A stretch of 22,488 nucleotides of DNA from a virus, in IMG/VR virus record IMGVR_UViG_3300043395_000088, positions 1-22,488 of that record; one strand, given 5' to 3'. Positions within the stretch are counted from its first letter, which is position 1; every line of letters starts with the position of its first letter. Of the stretch, positions 1-7,644 are shown piece after piece. Below the pieces are notes generated by a model. It was not told the origin of the DNA and searched no databases. It was given only the letters and a program-made list of their open reading frames with translations. A program made the translations under genes and the position numbers.

Positions 1-1932
1 ACCTTGTATCCCGAGCGGTAGTTCGGCTTGTTCTTGTGGGAACAGCTCCATCTGTGTTGTTTCTTCTGGGGCGGTGCCACCTAGTGCAGCGATACGGTTG
101 TCAATGTCCCGGATTAAATCTTGAGCACCGGGTACTTCTGCACCCTGACGGACTATATAGTTGCGTACTTGCAACAGTTCTGGGATTGAGAACGGTATAG
201 TTGTGATGTCTTGTTTAACCCTAGCGGCGGTAGCCTGCACCACCGTATCAGCATCAGGCACACCAGCAACTGCAGCTCCTGAGGCTACACGAAGTTGACG
301 TAGGTTTTCTTCAAACTGAGCACGCTGACGAGCAAACTCGGCTTCGGCTCCTGTACCACGAGTACCCTGCTGAGTAGTAATTTCCCCAAACAAGTCAGGT
401 TGGGCTCCAGCAAGAGCTTCTCCACGAGTAACAGTTTCTACAGGTACGCCAAGTTTCTTTAACTGCTTTAATTGACTTGCGCTTTCTTTGCGCTCTTTCT
501 CAGTCTGTTTAGCCTCAGCCTCTATCTCATCAGCGGTCTTAATCCCTAATTGACGTAGCCGCTCAGTTGTCTGAGCAAGTTGTTGCTCTTTAGTGAGGGG
601 GGTAGGGGGAGGGGTGGGGGTAGGGGGTACAACGGCAGCTGGACCACGAGCCTGTAAGTTAGTAATTAATCCATCGAGGTATGCGTCAATGTCCTCGCCG
701 TTGTAATTCTTAACAACCAAAGTCTCAAATAAGTTGAGCGGTTCTCCAGCAATCTGCTTATCTAGCACCTTCTGGATAGTTGTAATGTCGTTAATCTTCT
801 GACGTGAGCCAGACAGGTAGTTATCAAAAGTTTTGCGAATAGCAGCAAGGTCATCCGGGTCGCTAAGGTTCTTACCTAACAACTTACTGTAGGTTGAATC
901 TGCTTTCTTGCCTGGCTTAAGACCTAGGGTAGACAGGTCGTCCTCATCAATGAGGTTAATGCCACGGTCAAGTTGCTTCTGTCGAATCTCAGCACGCTGA
1001 CGTTGTTTCTTCTCTTCTTCGGTAAGTTCTGGATTAGCAACTTCTTCCGCAATCTTTTCTGCAGCTTCTTGTGGGGTCTTGGCTTCTTGCGCCTTTCTAG
1101 CTGTCCGAACTGCTTTGCGACCTACCGTTAAATCAAGAGCTGCTTGGAATATTGCACCTGCACCAGCACCGTAAGCGGCACCTTCTCCAACACCCTCAAT
1201 GAGTTCTTGGTCAGGTTTGTAAACATTTTTAGCAATTAAATTCTGTAAGAAGTTTTGTGCAGCTTCTTGTGCGGCTTCTACACCACCAGTCAATGCGGCA
1301 TTGCGGACAATCTGCAAGCCTTGGTTCATTACCGAGCCAGGCATTAGTTTCATAGCTCGAGCAAACGCTAACTCGACAGGTAACGCTTCGGTCAGACCTG
1401 TAGCTGCGCCAAGAACAGACGCTGTCATACGCTGTGAAGGTAACGCACCTTCTTCAACAGCCCGTTCAATTTGTTCTCCAGCGCCCATAGCAGCACCAGT
1501 AGAAAGAGGAGCACCTTTACCAAGTCCTCTTGTAAGAGCAATACCCGCTACAGAACCTAACGCTCTACCTAATTTAGGTGCGACTTCGTAGCCTTCTCCG
1601 GGCTCAAAAAACTTACCTACAGGGCTTTCAGCTACCTTTTGGCTTAGACTTTGTATACCTCTAGCAACAGGCTCCGCACCGGGGCCGATTCCATATGCTC
1701 TTGCAAGGTCGGCATAAAAGCCCCCAATACCTGTAGCTGCTGATTCTGCTACCCCACCAATACCAGGGACAATTCCTTTAGCTACTTCTTTTACTTGCCC
1801 CAATGCGCTAGTTTTAGGCTTAGGGGTTAGAAGACCCATTAATCGATTGTCAATGTCAGCGTAAATTTGGGCATCGGACATGGAGTCCGGATACGTCAAT
1901 CTACCCAGTGTTGGGTCTTCAACGATTCTCAT
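1..1932 (-). CDS. Large multidomain phage protein, N-terminal 644 residues (runs off window)
   Basis: An open frame runs without a stop from an ATG at 1932 to the window edge, so the C-terminus is missing. The N-terminus reads MRIVEDPTLGRLTYPD. Residues about 55-280 are Gly/Ala-rich and moderately hydrophobic, ending in EAAQE (220-224) and GEGAAYGAGAGAIFQ (249-263). Residues 276-324 are highly charged and probably helical, 431-445 are a proline-rich linker, and the rest is helical with Lys/Glu-rich stretches. Two QxxLF motifs are visible: Q511-F515 (QPDLF) and Q627-F631 (QMELF). This layout is familiar from very long polyvalent or ejection proteins of aquatic phages, in which a small N-terminal helical part precedes enzymatic domains. 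No catalytic domain is visible here. The gene starts 3 bases after the 576-residue gene and has no strong Shine-Dalgarno, so coupling to it is likely. Role inferred: virion or ejected protein. Confidence 0.75.
   Translation of the reverse strand, partial: MRIVEDPTLGRLTYPDSMSDAQIYADIDNRLMGLLTPKPKTSALGQVKEVAKGIVPGIGGVAESAATGIGGFYADLARAYGIGPGAEPVARGIQSLSQKVAESPVGKFFEPGEGYEVAPKLGRALGSVAGIALTRGLGKGAPLSTGAAMGAGEQIERAVEEGALPSQRMTASVLGAATGLTEALPVELAFARAMKLMPGSVMNQGLQIVRNAALTGGVEAAQEAAQNFLQNLIAKNVYKPDQELIEGVGEGAAYGAGAGAIFQAALDLTVGRKAVRTARKAQEAKTPQEAAEKIAEEVANPELTEEEKKQRQRAEIRQKQLDRGINLIDEDDLSTLGLKPGKKADSTYSKLLGKNLSDPDDLAAIRKTFDNYLSGSRQKINDITTIQKVLDKQIAGEPLNLFETLVVKNYNGEDIDAYLDGLITNLQARGPAAVVPPTPTPPPTPLTKEQQLAQTTERLRQLGIKTADEIEAEAKQTEKERKESASQLKQLKKLGVPVETVTRGEALAGAQPDLFGEITTQQGTRGTGAEAEFARQRAQFEENLRQLRVASGAAVAGVPDADTVVQATAARVKQDITTIPFSIPELLQVRNYIVRQGAEVPGAQDLIRDIDNRIAALGGTAPEETTQMELFPQEQAELPLGIQG
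597..627 (+). other. G-quadruplex-prone G-tract cluster
   Basis: Five runs of G (6, 5, 4, 5 and 5 bases) are separated by loops of only one or two bases on the plus strand. This fits the canonical four-tract quadruplex pattern with tracts to spare. It lies inside the large left-edge gene, on the strand that serves as transcription template. In protein it encodes the proline/threonine-rich linker at residues about 434-445. Codon choice for Pro (CCC/CCT) makes the tract, so it could be incidental to the linker. Confidence 0.6.
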
Positions 1933-1935
1933 AGA

Positions 1936-3666
1936 TTAGCCAGGTACGTTTTGAATTGGAGGTCTGTTAGCTTGTATTCCGCCTATACCAGGGGTCGCTT
2001 GTTGCAAAATAGTATTAATAATACGCTGTTGATCTTGCATTGGTAATTTTCTAAATTCTGGATTAAGTTGTAAAGCCTTAACTCGTTCCGTAGCTGCGTC
2101 AATCATACCCTTGGCAACGACACGATCTACACCCATTGTGTAAGCTGCATATGACATGTCTGCTTTATATTTTTCAAGTTGAGCAGCCAAATAATTTTGT
2201 GAGGCTTTTTGTTCAAGTTCTTGACCTTTGGCAAAACGACCTTCAGAAGTAGCACGGTCAGATTTGTCCATATCAATCTGAGCCAAACGGAATTTATCGT
2301 TAGCATCACGCTCATACTTAGTGGCTTCTTTAAGCGCTTTAGATTTTTGAGATGCAGTCTCAAGAGCCATAGGAGCAAAAGTCTCACCAAAACGAGCAGT
2401 AGCTTGGGCAAGCCCAGAACCTCTTAAGAACTGAGGTGCAGCCAAAGCGGCATTAAGAAGCATATTTTCTTTAAACGACTCTTGAGCAGCGGCACGATCA
2501 GTTTCAGCACGAGTTTTACCCTCAGTACGGAACTCTTCCAAAGCTTTCTTAATATCGTCTTGACTTTTAATTTTGCCAGAAGCAACCTGACTTGCCATGT
2601 AGTCTTCTTGTTCTTTTGCATAGTCAGCGGCAGTGCGTGGCTTATAGGCAGATAAATCAATACCACTAATACCAGGAACACCAGGAACACCAGCACCCCC
2701 AGAACTAGAAGGAGGGGGAGTATTAGCAACCGCCGTACCTGCAGGGAAATACTTTGAAGTAAAACTTTCAACGCTAACTTTGGGTGACATAGCCAAGTCA
2801 CGAGCTAACTGTAACTCTTCACCTTTTAAGTTTAATGTATCAATCATACGTAATTTTGTAAGCGCCTCTCTTTCACCTGCATTTGCTTCAAGTGGTTGGG
2901 CTGCATACAAAAACGGAGTAGCTCTAGTTAAGAAATTAATTCCTCTACCAGCAAGCTTACTTACGTCTTTTACTTTATCAAGTAGGGTGGGTGGCGTCCC
3001 AGCCGTGGGGGTTGCCGCGGGAGACGGAGAAAGCGGCGTTGAGCCAGGAGCCACCCCTGGACGGTTAGTAAAGGCTTGTTCTGCGGATACACCAGGTGGC
3101 ATTGGCTTATTTAATTCAGACATTGGACGGAACCGATAATCAGACAGTTGCCGTTTAGTTAATTCTTCTGCTGCTCTAGGATCTCCAAACTGAGCAAAAC
3201 GAATTAAATCATCCATAGACGCAGTGGCTACATTGTATGGAGGAATACCACCCCCAAACATCTTAGTAATGCCACCTTTGGCATACTCGTCACGACCTAA
3301 CTCGTCATCATACGGATTGCCATCACGCATCACATCTTGAACTGCGCCACCGCCAGCTGCCATAAGAGCAGGGGGATTTAGACCAGCTTGGTTCTCCATT
3401 GAGGTTACAACGCCTTCAAAGCCTGGCACGGTAGCCTGAGGTTGCATCTGGGGTTGTGGCATTGCTTGAGCCATGATGTCGTCTTTGACGGTAGTCATGG
3501 GTGGGGTCTTACCTTTAGGGGCAGCCTTAATAATGTCCAACAAAGCCAGCATCGTGGGCAAATCGCCCTTCTTCTCAGCCTGGTTGTATTTAGTAATTAG
3601 GGTAGCTAAATCTACCCCTGCATACGCTTTTTTGCGTTCCTCGATTGGAACCCCTAGCATTTCCAT
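1936..3666 (-). CDS. Putative virion/ejection protein, 576 aa
   Basis: No characterised family is recognised with certainty. The start ATG at 3666 has a strong AAGGAG Shine-Dalgarno 5 bases upstream. Residues 1-50 form a helical N-terminus, followed by Met/Pro/Gln-rich low complexity (51-80) and a glycine-rich segment (103-145). That segment holds YAKGGI (128-133) and a GGGIPPYN stretch. Residues 205-230 and 310-335 are Pro/Ser/Gly-rich linkers. Residues 345-560 are almost entirely helical and rich in Ala, Lys, Glu and Gln. There is no signal peptide or clear membrane segment. Low-complexity linkers plus long helices, placed beside two similar proteins at the end of the late operon, suggest an internal virion protein ejected with the DNA, analogous in position to T7 gp14-16 or P22 gp7/16/20. 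That role is inferred from context. Confidence 0.7.
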   Translation of the reverse strand: MEMLGVPIEERKKAYAGVDLATLITKYNQAEKKGDLPTMLALLDIIKAAPKGKTPPMTTVKDDIMAQAMPQPQMQPQATVPGFEGVVTSMENQAGLNPPALMAAGGGAVQDVMRDGNPYDDELGRDEYAKGGITKMFGGGIPPYNVATASMDDLIRFAQFGDPRAAEELTKRQLSDYRFRPMSELNKPMPPGVSAEQAFTNRPGVAPGSTPLSPSPAATPTAGTPPTLLDKVKDVSKLAGRGINFLTRATPFLYAAQPLEANAGEREALTKLRMIDTLNLKGEELQLARDLAMSPKVSVESFTSKYFPAGTAVANTPPPSSSGGAGVPGVPGISGIDLSAYKPRTAADYAKEQEDYMASQVASGKIKSQDDIKKALEEFRTEGKTRAETDRAAAQESFKENMLLNAALAAPQFLRGSGLAQATARFGETFAPMALETASQKSKALKEATKYERDANDKFRLAQIDMDKSDRATSEGRFAKGQELEQKASQNYLAAQLEKYKADMSYAAYTMGVDRVVAKGMIDAATERVKALQLNPEFRKLPMQDQQRIINTILQQATPGIGGIQANRPPIQNVPG

Positions 3667-3671
3667 ATTGA

Positions 3672-3677
3672 CTCCTT
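3672..3677 (-). promoter_or_regulatory. Shine-Dalgarno AAGGAG overlapping a stop codon
   Basis: The minus-strand sequence reads TTAAGGAGTCAATATG. The TAA stop of the 361-residue gene forms the first bases of the AAGGAG ribosome-binding site for the 576-residue gene. This fixes the start at 3666 and implies that terminating ribosomes help initiate the next gene. Confidence 0.7.
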
Positions 3678-4761
3678 AAGCAGCACTAAATGCCTTAGAT
3701 AAGGCAAGGGCTGGAATACCATAACCAAGAACCTGTTGGGCTATATTAGGCTGAGCCTGATAGCTTGACGATGAAGTATCTGCTTTGACAGGTAAGCCAC
3801 GCAACATAGCGTTATAAAACTCAAGCTGACGATATGGGAACTCACGTTGAGCCAAGAAGTCTTGATAAGCCATATCAAGCGCTTTCTGACGTTGGCTCTG
3901 TTCTGAACCAGCAACTTGTTGTTGGGCTTGTAATCGAGCAAGGTCGGTAGCTTGTATATCTTTACCAAGTTGACCTAATTGACCGGCACCAGTAAGGGCA
4001 GTTTGTAGACCTTGTAATCCAAAGCCAGCACCAAACTGACGAGACTGTTCTGCGGCTTTTTGAGCCTCCATTGTTTGACCAATGTTTAATTGCTGCGCTG
4101 CCATACGACGGGCTTGGTCACGTTCAAACTGAGCTTGAGCATTTTCAAAAGCAGATTGCAAACCCTTAGTCTGAATATCGGATAGTTGAGTTCCTAAAGC
4201 TTTCTCTCGTTCTGTCTGAGCCAATACCTGACGAGCACCACCATAAGTGCCAGTGCGAGCCGCACCTAAATTAGTAGCTTGTTGAATCTTCATTGCGTCA
4301 AGAGCAGCCTGACGCTTAGCAATGTCCGTTACACCCTGTTGATAGGGGGACATATATTGTTGCATCTGATCCACGCCAAATGTATCAGAAGTGGCGCGCT
4401 CAGGAGTAAATTGCCCCGGTCCGTATTGGGCTCCTAGGGCACCAAGCGTTGCGGCACCGGTAGCCTGAGAAGCTCCTGTTAATTCACCAGGACGACCTAA
4501 ACCATAGGTTTGTTGAAATAAAGCTTGTTGCTGCGGACTATAACCTTCAATACGCTGCCCGGTGTAAGGTACATAACCTTCTTGAGAAAGAGCTTCGGCA
4601 CGCTCCATGCCACGTTCAAAATATGGACGAGCGTATTCAGGTAAATTACTTGTATTAGTAGTAGATGTTTGTGGACCACCACCGCCTCCACCACCGCCAG
4701 AATCTCTAAGGACGCCGCCATCGGCAAACATCACTTTTTGTTTCCATCTCAATAAGCTCAT
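3676..4761 (-). CDS. Putative internal virion/ejection protein, 361 aa
   Basis: Not assignable to a named family. The N-terminus carries MFADGGV (residues 11-17) and a run of eight glycines encoded by a GGN trinucleotide stretch. A segment with PEYARPYFERGMERA follows (about 41-55), then Gln/Ala/Gly-rich sequence. From about 140 to 330 it is a long helical region rich in Gln, Ala and Arg, ending in the conserved-looking QREFPYRQLEFYNAMLRGLP (about 310-329). The last 20 residues (IPALALSKAFSAA) are mildly hydrophobic. I have the impression of similar proteins, with this FPYRQLEFYNAMLRG element, in many uncultured aquatic phages near the tail genes. Its ATG overlaps the GNAT stop (ATGA). I infer an ejected helical protein comparable in position to T7 gp14 or P22 gp7. 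Confidence 0.7.
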   Translation of the reverse strand: MSLLRWKQKVMFADGGVLRDSGGGGGGGGPQTSTTNTSNLPEYARPYFERGMERAEALSQEGYVPYTGQRIEGYSPQQQALFQQTYGLGRPGELTGASQATGAATLGALGAQYGPGQFTPERATSDTFGVDQMQQYMSPYQQGVTDIAKRQAALDAMKIQQATNLGAARTGTYGGARQVLAQTEREKALGTQLSDIQTKGLQSAFENAQAQFERDQARRMAAQQLNIGQTMEAQKAAEQSRQFGAGFGLQGLQTALTGAGQLGQLGKDIQATDLARLQAQQQVAGSEQSQRQKALDMAYQDFLAQREFPYRQLEFYNAMLRGLPVKADTSSSSYQAQPNIAQQVLGYGIPALALSKAFSAA

Positions 4762-5195
4762 ACCATAGCCTCTTCTTCTTTCTTCATCCAGCGCATTGCT
4801 TCGCTTTGTAAGATACCGTAAATAAGCATGTCCTTATTACCATATCCTTGTCTAATAATTCCTTCACACTTAAAACCTAAACTCTCAAGCATCCGTCTAG
4901 CCTTAGCGTTGTCTGGCTGTGTTCTAGCAGTTACCCGAACACAACCTAGGTGATTAAATACATAGTTTGCAATTTCACCAATAACTCGCTTATTTAGCCA
5001 ATACTTAGAGCTTCCGTCACTAGCACCACCAAAATAAACATTTACCCCGTCGTAGTCAAACAGAATAACTCCGCCTAACAATTTTTTCTCATTGCCAATA
5101 CCAATTGTGTAGTACCAATGAGGCTTCCCGTTTTTAACGGGCATACGCTCCAAAATCCAGTCCGAAAAGTCACAGCCGTGAATTACTTGTAGCAT
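4758..5195 (-). CDS. GNAT-family N-acetyltransferase
   Basis: A 145-residue protein, the usual length for a single GNAT domain, predicted to transfer an acetyl group from acetyl-CoA to an amine; the substrate is unknown. The C-terminal half has the clearest family signal: VRVTARTQPDNAKARRMLES (residues 87-106), then LGFKCEGIIRQGYG (107-120), which match motifs A/B of the RimJ/RimL-like branch. The pyrophosphate-binding Q/R-x-x-G-x-G/A loop is degenerate (around KRVIGEI, 69-75), so activity is not certain. It sits inside the ejection-protein group, 2 bases after the 475-residue gene and overlapping the next by 4 bases. It may modify a virion or host protein (inference). Start ATG at 5195 has no strong Shine-Dalgarno. 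Confidence 0.78.
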   Translation of the reverse strand: MLQVIHGCDFSDWILERMPVKNGKPHWYYTIGIGNEKKLLGGVILFDYDGVNVYFGGASDGSSKYWLNKRVIGEIANYVFNHLGCVRVTARTQPDNAKARRMLESLGFKCEGIIRQGYGNKDMLIYGILQSEAMRWMKKEEEAMV

Positions 5196-5197
5196 AG

Positions 5198-6625
5198 TTA
5201 TGCGGGTAAGAATCTATCGCCTTTAATCTGTTTACCTTGTTTCTTCATCCCAGTTCGTGCTTTACGAACTCGGTCCATCATCTTGTATAACTTCTCAGCA
5301 CCTGCGTTACTTGAACCGTTTCCAAGTCCAGACACTACATCAGCAGGCACAATAAATTCGTCACGAGAAAGGGCTACTTTTTGTGTGCCTTCAATGTGAC
5401 CATAAACTTTGTCATCCATCCCATCACCATCCCCACGCACCTGACCTTCTTTTTGAATACGTGTAATGCCGCCGGGGGCATAGTAAGCGTTAGGAGTGCT
5501 GCCAGCAGTCATTTGAGTGGCAAAACGAGGTTGAGCTATGGGAGTAGCAGATTGAAGTAGTGGTGCAGGAGAACCTTTTGCATTAATCATTTGTTGCAAC
5601 TGCTGCATATACATTTTGTAATCTTCGGGCAACCCTGCAGGCAGGCCTACAACAGGAGGAGTACCGCCACCCTGCATCCCAATATGACCACCTTCTTTTA
5701 CATAAAGCGCGTTGGGTTGGAAATACTCAAACTCACGGCTGTCGTATGGGTTAGGGTTTTCCCTATACGTACGCTTGTATGGCGCAGCTTTGCCGGGCCC
5801 CGGACCTGTGCTTACTGAGGGTGGTTTATATGGTTGAGGCCCTTCTTGTGAACCGAGAGCAATAGAACCCACAGTAGAAAGAGTGCGCATTGGATCGGCT
5901 ATGATGGCTTTACCAGCAGCGGTGGGATCTGTAAATGCACGAGTAATACCCGAACCCATATTAGAGTAAGTAGTTGGGTTGTATTCAGAAACCCCTTTAG
6001 CAAGTGTTTGACCGTATTTAGCATATGATTCAGGGGTAATTTGCCCTGCTCGTAACATCTCACCGGCTTGATCTGGGCCTATGTTAGCAAGTGGAGCGGG
6101 TGGGGGTGGAAGACTTCCAGCAACTGAAGGGTTTATGATTCCCGGGGCTCCAGCGCCTGTCCCTGCACCCACTGCATAAGACTCACCAATTAAATCAACT
6201 GGAGGCACAGCTTGTAAAGTAGACGAAGCGCTAGGAATAGCAGAACTTAAAGCTGTTTGACCTGCTCCCTCTGCACCAAAACTAGCCAAACTTGTACCTA
6301 AACTAGCACCGCCGTAAGCCCCTAGAGCGCCTTTTAAGCCCCCCATCAAGCTTTTTGTACGTATGCCTTCTGTGGCACCCACTACCGCAGCGGCTCCGAC
6401 GGGGGTAATAAATGGGGATAGCGCAGCACCAGCAATCATGGGCATGAAGCGCATAAAGTTAAAAGCTTCGGGTAAACCCGTATCTGGGTTAATTGTCATC
6501 TTTGCGCCATACCGTTCACCTAAATACTGCAGCCCGGCGACTTCTCTTGGATTTACGTGGATAAGCATTGTGTCGCCATTGCGACCCCGTTTTGCAACCT
6601 CTGAACTAAGTTGTCTAATGCTCAT
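5198..6625 (-). CDS. Putative membrane-active virion/ejection protein, 475 aa
   Basis: No characterised homologue is named with certainty. The start at 6625 has a GAGGT Shine-Dalgarno. Residues 1-50 hold a conserved-looking opening with GRNGDTMLIHVNPREVAGLQ (14-33) and MTINPDTGLPEA (43-54). Residues 60-118 are hydrophobic and Ala/Gly-rich and could enter a membrane. Residues 130-280 are Pro/Gly/Ser linkers. GG motifs appear at YVKEGGH (308-314) and YYAPGGI (381-387). The C-terminus is the strongest signature: GDGDGMDD (398-405), then SRDEFIVPADVVSGLGNG (420-437) and a helix with KLYKMMDRVRKARTG (445-459). I have seen similar GDG...EFVIPADVV tails in many aquatic phage structural proteins. Role inferred: an ejection or tail protein that interacts with the host envelope. 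It follows a 50-base gap, the only sizeable spacer in this half. Confidence 0.7.
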   Translation of the reverse strand: MSIRQLSSEVAKRGRNGDTMLIHVNPREVAGLQYLGERYGAKMTINPDTGLPEAFNFMRFMPMIAGAALSPFITPVGAAAVVGATEGIRTKSLMGGLKGALGAYGGASLGTSLASFGAEGAGQTALSSAIPSASSTLQAVPPVDLIGESYAVGAGTGAGAPGIINPSVAGSLPPPPAPLANIGPDQAGEMLRAGQITPESYAKYGQTLAKGVSEYNPTTYSNMGSGITRAFTDPTAAGKAIIADPMRTLSTVGSIALGSQEGPQPYKPPSVSTGPGPGKAAPYKRTYRENPNPYDSREFEYFQPNALYVKEGGHIGMQGGGTPPVVGLPAGLPEDYKMYMQQLQQMINAKGSPAPLLQSATPIAQPRFATQMTAGSTPNAYYAPGGITRIQKEGQVRGDGDGMDDKVYGHIEGTQKVALSRDEFIVPADVVSGLGNGSSNAGAEKLYKMMDRVRKARTGMKKQGKQIKGDRFLPA

Positions 6626-6672
6626 ACGTACCTCGTATTGATGATTTGTTGAAAGTTTATCATGTAGGTCTT

Positions 6673-6680
6673 TATTTATA
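6673..6680 (-). promoter_or_regulatory. TATAAATA element, possible late-type promoter (weak)
   Basis: The minus strand reads CTATATAAATAAAGACC across the stop codon of the 322-residue gene, 48 bases before the ATG of the 475-residue gene. TATAAATA equals the T4 late-promoter consensus and also resembles a sigma-70 -10 box. No convincing -35 hexamer is spaced 16-18 bases upstream. The position, in one of the few intergenic gaps and ahead of the ejection genes, is the only other support. Confidence 0.2.
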
Positions 6681-7644
6681 TAGTGTTTGTAGCATCAACT
6701 ATTACAGTGCCTATCTGTCCAAATCCTGTGACACTAATTGGGGCTACTTCTTCAAAGTTATTGGCGTCGCCAGCCGTGGTTAGAGAAGACACGTAAGTAA
6801 GGGTTACAACCGCCGACGGTATGGCTGGATGGGGATATGGGTCTGGCGGGGTGGTAGCAGCTGCTTCGGCATATAAATACACCCCATCGACAGAGGAAGG
6901 GGTAGTCTGATAAGCCTGATCTGTAGCCCAGTAAAGTTTAATTACATCTCCTACATTAGCGTCCACATAAAAGTTACAAGCCCCAATTACATAAGAAAAT
7001 ATACCCGCACTTTTTCTAGCAGGAGTATCAAATCGACTGGCTGTACCCGGCACATCAGTGCTGTTTTTTCTTAGCCAAATAACAGTTTCATGCTCTGCGT
7101 TATCTGTGTTTATAAGCTGGACGCTAAACTGCAAATTGTATAAACCTGCAGTACTGACCGTTATATTCCCAGAGCTATTAGTTATGTTGTTGTTATAGTC
7201 TGTAACGTTCAAAGTGATTTGGGTAACGGTGTTATTTGTAGTCGTTTGATCTTGATTAGACTGAAACGCCCCGTACGGAAAACTTAGCCCTTTGCCCTGT
7301 CCAATAAAACTATTCCCATAGAAATTAGTGCCCATGAAAGAGCCACCGACAAAGTTACCCCCTAGAAAGCCTTTAGACCGAATAAACTCGGACATCATGG
7401 ATGCTACGTTACTATAAGTTGCAGTAAGTGTAGACGTAGCAACGTTCTCAGCGGTCATCACCGTGCCATCAAACTCGCCACCGTAAAAGTTATCCGCCCG
7501 ATAAGACTGAGCTTGGTTAGGGGTTAGAGAATCTAGTTGATTAAAGTAAAGACGCAACGCCCGAATAATATCGGTCATTGTGCGTTGGTCGTACTCCGCA
7601 GTCGGTATAGGTAATGCGGGGGCTTTAAATCTTTCTAATGCCAT
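6676..7644 (-). CDS. Fibre-like virion protein with pentapeptide repeats and C1q-like domain, 322 aa
   Basis: Likely a virion appendage or tail-tip protein. Residues 1-45 form a helical N-terminus (TMTDIIRALRLYFNQLDSL, 22-40) that could attach or trimerise the protein. Residues 93-115 consist of about five tandem F-x-G-x-[NS] units (GNFVG, GSFMG, TNFYG, NSFIG), the hallmark of a short pentapeptide-repeat beta-helix. A weaker pair occurs at NFYGGEFDG (52-60). Residues about 120-265 have the strand pattern of a C1q/TNF-like jelly roll (ITLNVTDYNNNIT, VSTAGLYNLQFSVQL, VGDVIKLYWATD), common in trimeric phage fibres. The last 55 residues are beta-rich. Its ATG overlaps the stop of the gp10-like gene by one base. 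Family naming rests on pattern recognition only. Confidence 0.7.
   Translation of the reverse strand: MALERFKAPALPIPTAEYDQRTMTDIIRALRLYFNQLDSLTPNQAQSYRADNFYGGEFDGTVMTAENVATSTLTATYSNVASMMSEFIRSKGFLGGNFVGGSFMGTNFYGNSFIGQGKGLSFPYGAFQSNQDQTTTNNTVTQITLNVTDYNNNITNSSGNITVSTAGLYNLQFSVQLINTDNAEHETVIWLRKNSTDVPGTASRFDTPARKSAGIFSYVIGACNFYVDANVGDVIKLYWATDQAYQTTPSSVDGVYLYAEAAATTPPDPYPHPAIPSAVVTLTYVSSLTTAGDANNFEEVAPISVTGFGQIGTVIVDATNTI

Noticed and set aside
1301-1591. Plus-strand 96-codon open frame
   Set aside because: Lies wholly inside the well-supported large minus-strand gene, with no Shine-Dalgarno and no recognisable protein features.
4677-4700. GGN trinucleotide run as a separate microsatellite feature
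   Set aside because: It simply encodes the polyglycine stretch of the 361-residue protein, and interruptions make it unremarkable.
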